Assembly: GCA_963734955.1 (NCBI GenBank)
Contig: CAVTJO010000014.1
Coordinates: 62,001 to 126,000, forward strand
DNA: 64,000 nt
Direction: 5' to 3'
Source of the DNA: UBA11986 sp963734955
GTDB lineage: Bacteria; Bacteroidota; Ignavibacteria; UBA10030; UBA6906
Below are positions 62,799-64,000 of the stretch, in pieces. The position numbers and the translations under genes were made by a program. Below the pieces are notes generated by a model. It was not told the DNA's origin and did no database searches. It saw only the letters and a program-made list of their open reading frames with translations. Every line of letters begins with the position of its first letter. Position 1 is the stretch's first letter.

Positions 62799-63199
62799 GT
62801 CGGGGAAGTCATGGTCGGAAAACAGTATGGCAAATATATCCATTCCATTTCGAAAGTACAACGGAAAGAACAATACATACTGAACCAAAACGTCTTCTAC
62901 CAATGTGTGGCAGGACAACGGTTCTTTGCTATCCAGTGTGTATTCTAGTCCAATGAAGGCAAGGCAATTCATGTTCGTAGAGGATGCATCTCCCGGAAAG
63001 AACGACTGATCAGGTTGTCTTGATTCACATCCGGTGCAACATAGTTGTGTTATTGGTCCCGTGTGACACGTCCGAGGACACGACAAACGCGGTGCACCAT
63101 CCACTGACGCCTTGCAATGTTGGCAGGGGCTTGCTTGCGCTTTTAGCCAATTAGTGGTATATTTTTCAAGGATTTCTGGGCTTTGAACGAGTCAACCTC
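62799..63199. other. Divergent region between the squalene operon and tRNA-Met
   Basis: These 401 bases hold the promoter of tRNA-Met near 63135-63163 and presumably that of the squalene operon on the other strand. No gene, repeat or hairpin is supported. Confidence 0.45.
63135..63163 (+). promoter_or_regulatory. Sigma-70-type promoter for tRNA-Met
   Basis: TTGCGC (63135-63140) and TATATT (63158-63163) are 17 bases apart. They lie 37 bases before the first base of the tRNA, a suitable distance for a primary-transcript start. Confidence 0.45.
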
Positions 63200-63273
63200 G
63201 GCGGGATAGCTCAGCCGGTTAGAGCGTCGGAATCATAATCCGTAGGTCGGGGGTTCGAATCCCTCTCCCGCTA
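63200..63273 (+). tRNA. tRNA-Met (CAU), elongator type
   Basis: The plus strand folds as a 74-base tRNA with acceptor GGCGGGA and TCCCGCT (a G-U pair at the end), TA, D arm GCTC, an anticodon loop ATCATAA giving CAU, and a T arm GGGGG-TTCGAAT-CCCTC. The 27-43 pair is T-T, an unusual mismatch. It lacks the C1 mismatch of initiators. A tRNA-Ile (CAU, lysidine-modified) identity cannot be excluded from sequence, and the TilS gene lies next to it. Confidence 0.85.
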
Positions 63274-63414
63274 CATCGGACAATAGGTCTCACTCCCCTT
63301 GCATCGAGCGTTGCTGATGCTCCTTCGGTAACCCCTTACCCGGAGGACCTCCACGTCCGCAGCGACGCCGCTTATGACATAGGGGATTTTTTCTAAGGGG
63401 TGGACAGAAAGACC

Positions 63415-64000
63415 ATGTTCTCATCACGTGCGTTCCTGACACGCTTTCACGAGTTTAGTCGTCGCCGGCGTCTGATCGAAGAACGCAATAAGATCATCGC
63501 CGCAGTCAGTGGTGGTGCCGACTCCGTGGCTCTGCTCGACCTGCTCTCCAAGGAGCAGGAAGCGTTCGGGCTGACGGTGGTCGTCGCTCACTTCAACCAC
63601 CAGCTTCGCGGCGTGGAATCGGATGGGGACGAGCAGTTTGTGGCACAGCGGGCAAGGCATTACGGGTTTGAGTTCTACGTGGAGCGGGCGAATACAGCCG
63701 AGTACTCCCGATACACGAAGCTCGGGATCCAGGAGGCGGCACGCAACCTGCGGTACGAGTTCTTTGACAAATTGCTGATCTCGAGCGGGTTCGACAAGAT
63801 CGCCACCGCGCACAATGCGGACGACAATGCGGAGACAATCCTGCTGAACCTCTTCCGCGGCGCGGGCGTGCAGGGACTTTCGGGGATTCCTGTGTACCGT
63901 GAGGATCGAAAGATCATCCGTCCGTTATTGTTCGCCCAGAGGGATGAGATCGAACAGTACGCACAGATGGAATTGTTGGGATTCAGAACCGACACCTCGA
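63415..64000 (+). CDS. tilS: tRNA(Ile)-lysidine synthetase (partial, runs off right edge)
   Basis: The open frame begins at ATG 63415 and stays open to the right edge (195 codons). It has the PP-loop AVSGGADSVALLDLL near residues 31-45, then VVVAHFNHQLRGVESDGDEQFV and TAHNADDNAETILLNLFRGAGVQGLSG, all TilS motifs. TilS makes lysidine at the wobble base of tRNA-Ile(CAU), changing AUG to AUA reading. The C-terminal tRNA-binding domains lie outside the window. It is 141 bases downstream of the CAU tRNA and may share its transcript. Confidence 0.9.
   Translation, partial: MFSSRAFLTRFHEFSRRRRLIEERNKIIAAVSGGADSVALLDLLSKEQEAFGLTVVVAHFNHQLRGVESDGDEQFVAQRARHYGFEFYVERANTAEYSRYTKLGIQEAARNLRYEFFDKLLISSGFDKIATAHNADDNAETILLNLFRGAGVQGLSGIPVYREDRKIIRPLLFAQRDEIEQYAQMELLGFRTDTS

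Overview
The window looks like chromosomal DNA from a Gram-negative bacterium of the Fibrobacteres-Chlorobi-Bacteroidetes group, most likely Ignavibacteria or a close relative. This placement is inferred from gene content, not from a marker gene. Several secreted proteins end in a type IX secretion (Por) sorting domain with the NYPNPFNPTT signature. A TonB-dependent receptor is paired with a DUF4249-type lipoprotein, and ExbD/TonB genes come in tandem. Base composition is moderately GC-rich and coding density is high outside a few decayed belts.

Layout. 1-4.3 kb: the sensor half of a membrane signalling protein runs off the left edge, followed by a belt of gene remnants, a small four-repeat Cys/His protein and three small accessory genes. 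4.6-8.6 kb: three tRNAs (Glu, Arg, Pro) and two secreted sorting-domain proteins. 8.8-17.7 kb: a VanZ-like membrane protein, then an unusual carrier-protein cluster (two acyl carrier proteins, two AMP-forming ligases, a methyltransferase, an NAD-synthase-like ATP pyrophosphatase and an asparagine-synthase-like amidotransferase). 18.0-20.3 kb: a two-component pair. 20.3-25.9 kb: a decayed propeller lipoprotein, a tandem galactose-binding-fold protein, an ArsC-like protein, fluoride channel plus PII-like protein, and a glycosyltransferase. 25.9-33.6 kb: receptor/lipoprotein pair, Smr-like protein, and a copper island (CopA, CopZ, metal-binding AraC regulator) with an AlaX-type editing protein. 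33.6-44.6 kb: S1/P1-like nuclease, NUDIX, M1 peptidase, TPR protein, PstS-like lipoprotein, TonB, three ExbD, a TolQ/MotA-type protein and a STAS protein. 44.9-48.1 kb: a sigma-54 response regulator with its kinase. 48.2-59.2 kb: transporter-like CNNM/CBS protein, EVE protein, SCO-type copper lipoprotein, alpha-amylase, phosphoglycerate mutase, two HGSNAT-like acyltransferases, a CheY-like receiver and another sorting-domain protein. 59.2-62.8 kb: a complete squalene-forming operon (hpnC-hpnD-hpnE). 63.2-64 kb: tRNA-Met(CAU) and the start of tilS.

How parts fit. The carrier cluster resembles DltA/DltC logic (ligase charges a stand-alone carrier) done twice, with glutamine-dependent amidation added and no condensing enzyme in view. 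The ExbB/ExbD/TonB genes could energise outer-membrane receptors. A sigma-54 promoter with exact consensus spacing sits upstream of the STAS gene, right behind the sigma-54 activator gene, so these are plausibly regulator and target.

A recurring oddity is that eight otherwise convincing genes are broken by exactly one surplus base each (two in hpnE). This pattern is more like sequence error than decay. The remnants at 1.5-4.2 kb and 20.3-21.5 kb, which carry nonsense codons or several shifts, look like true pseudogenes.
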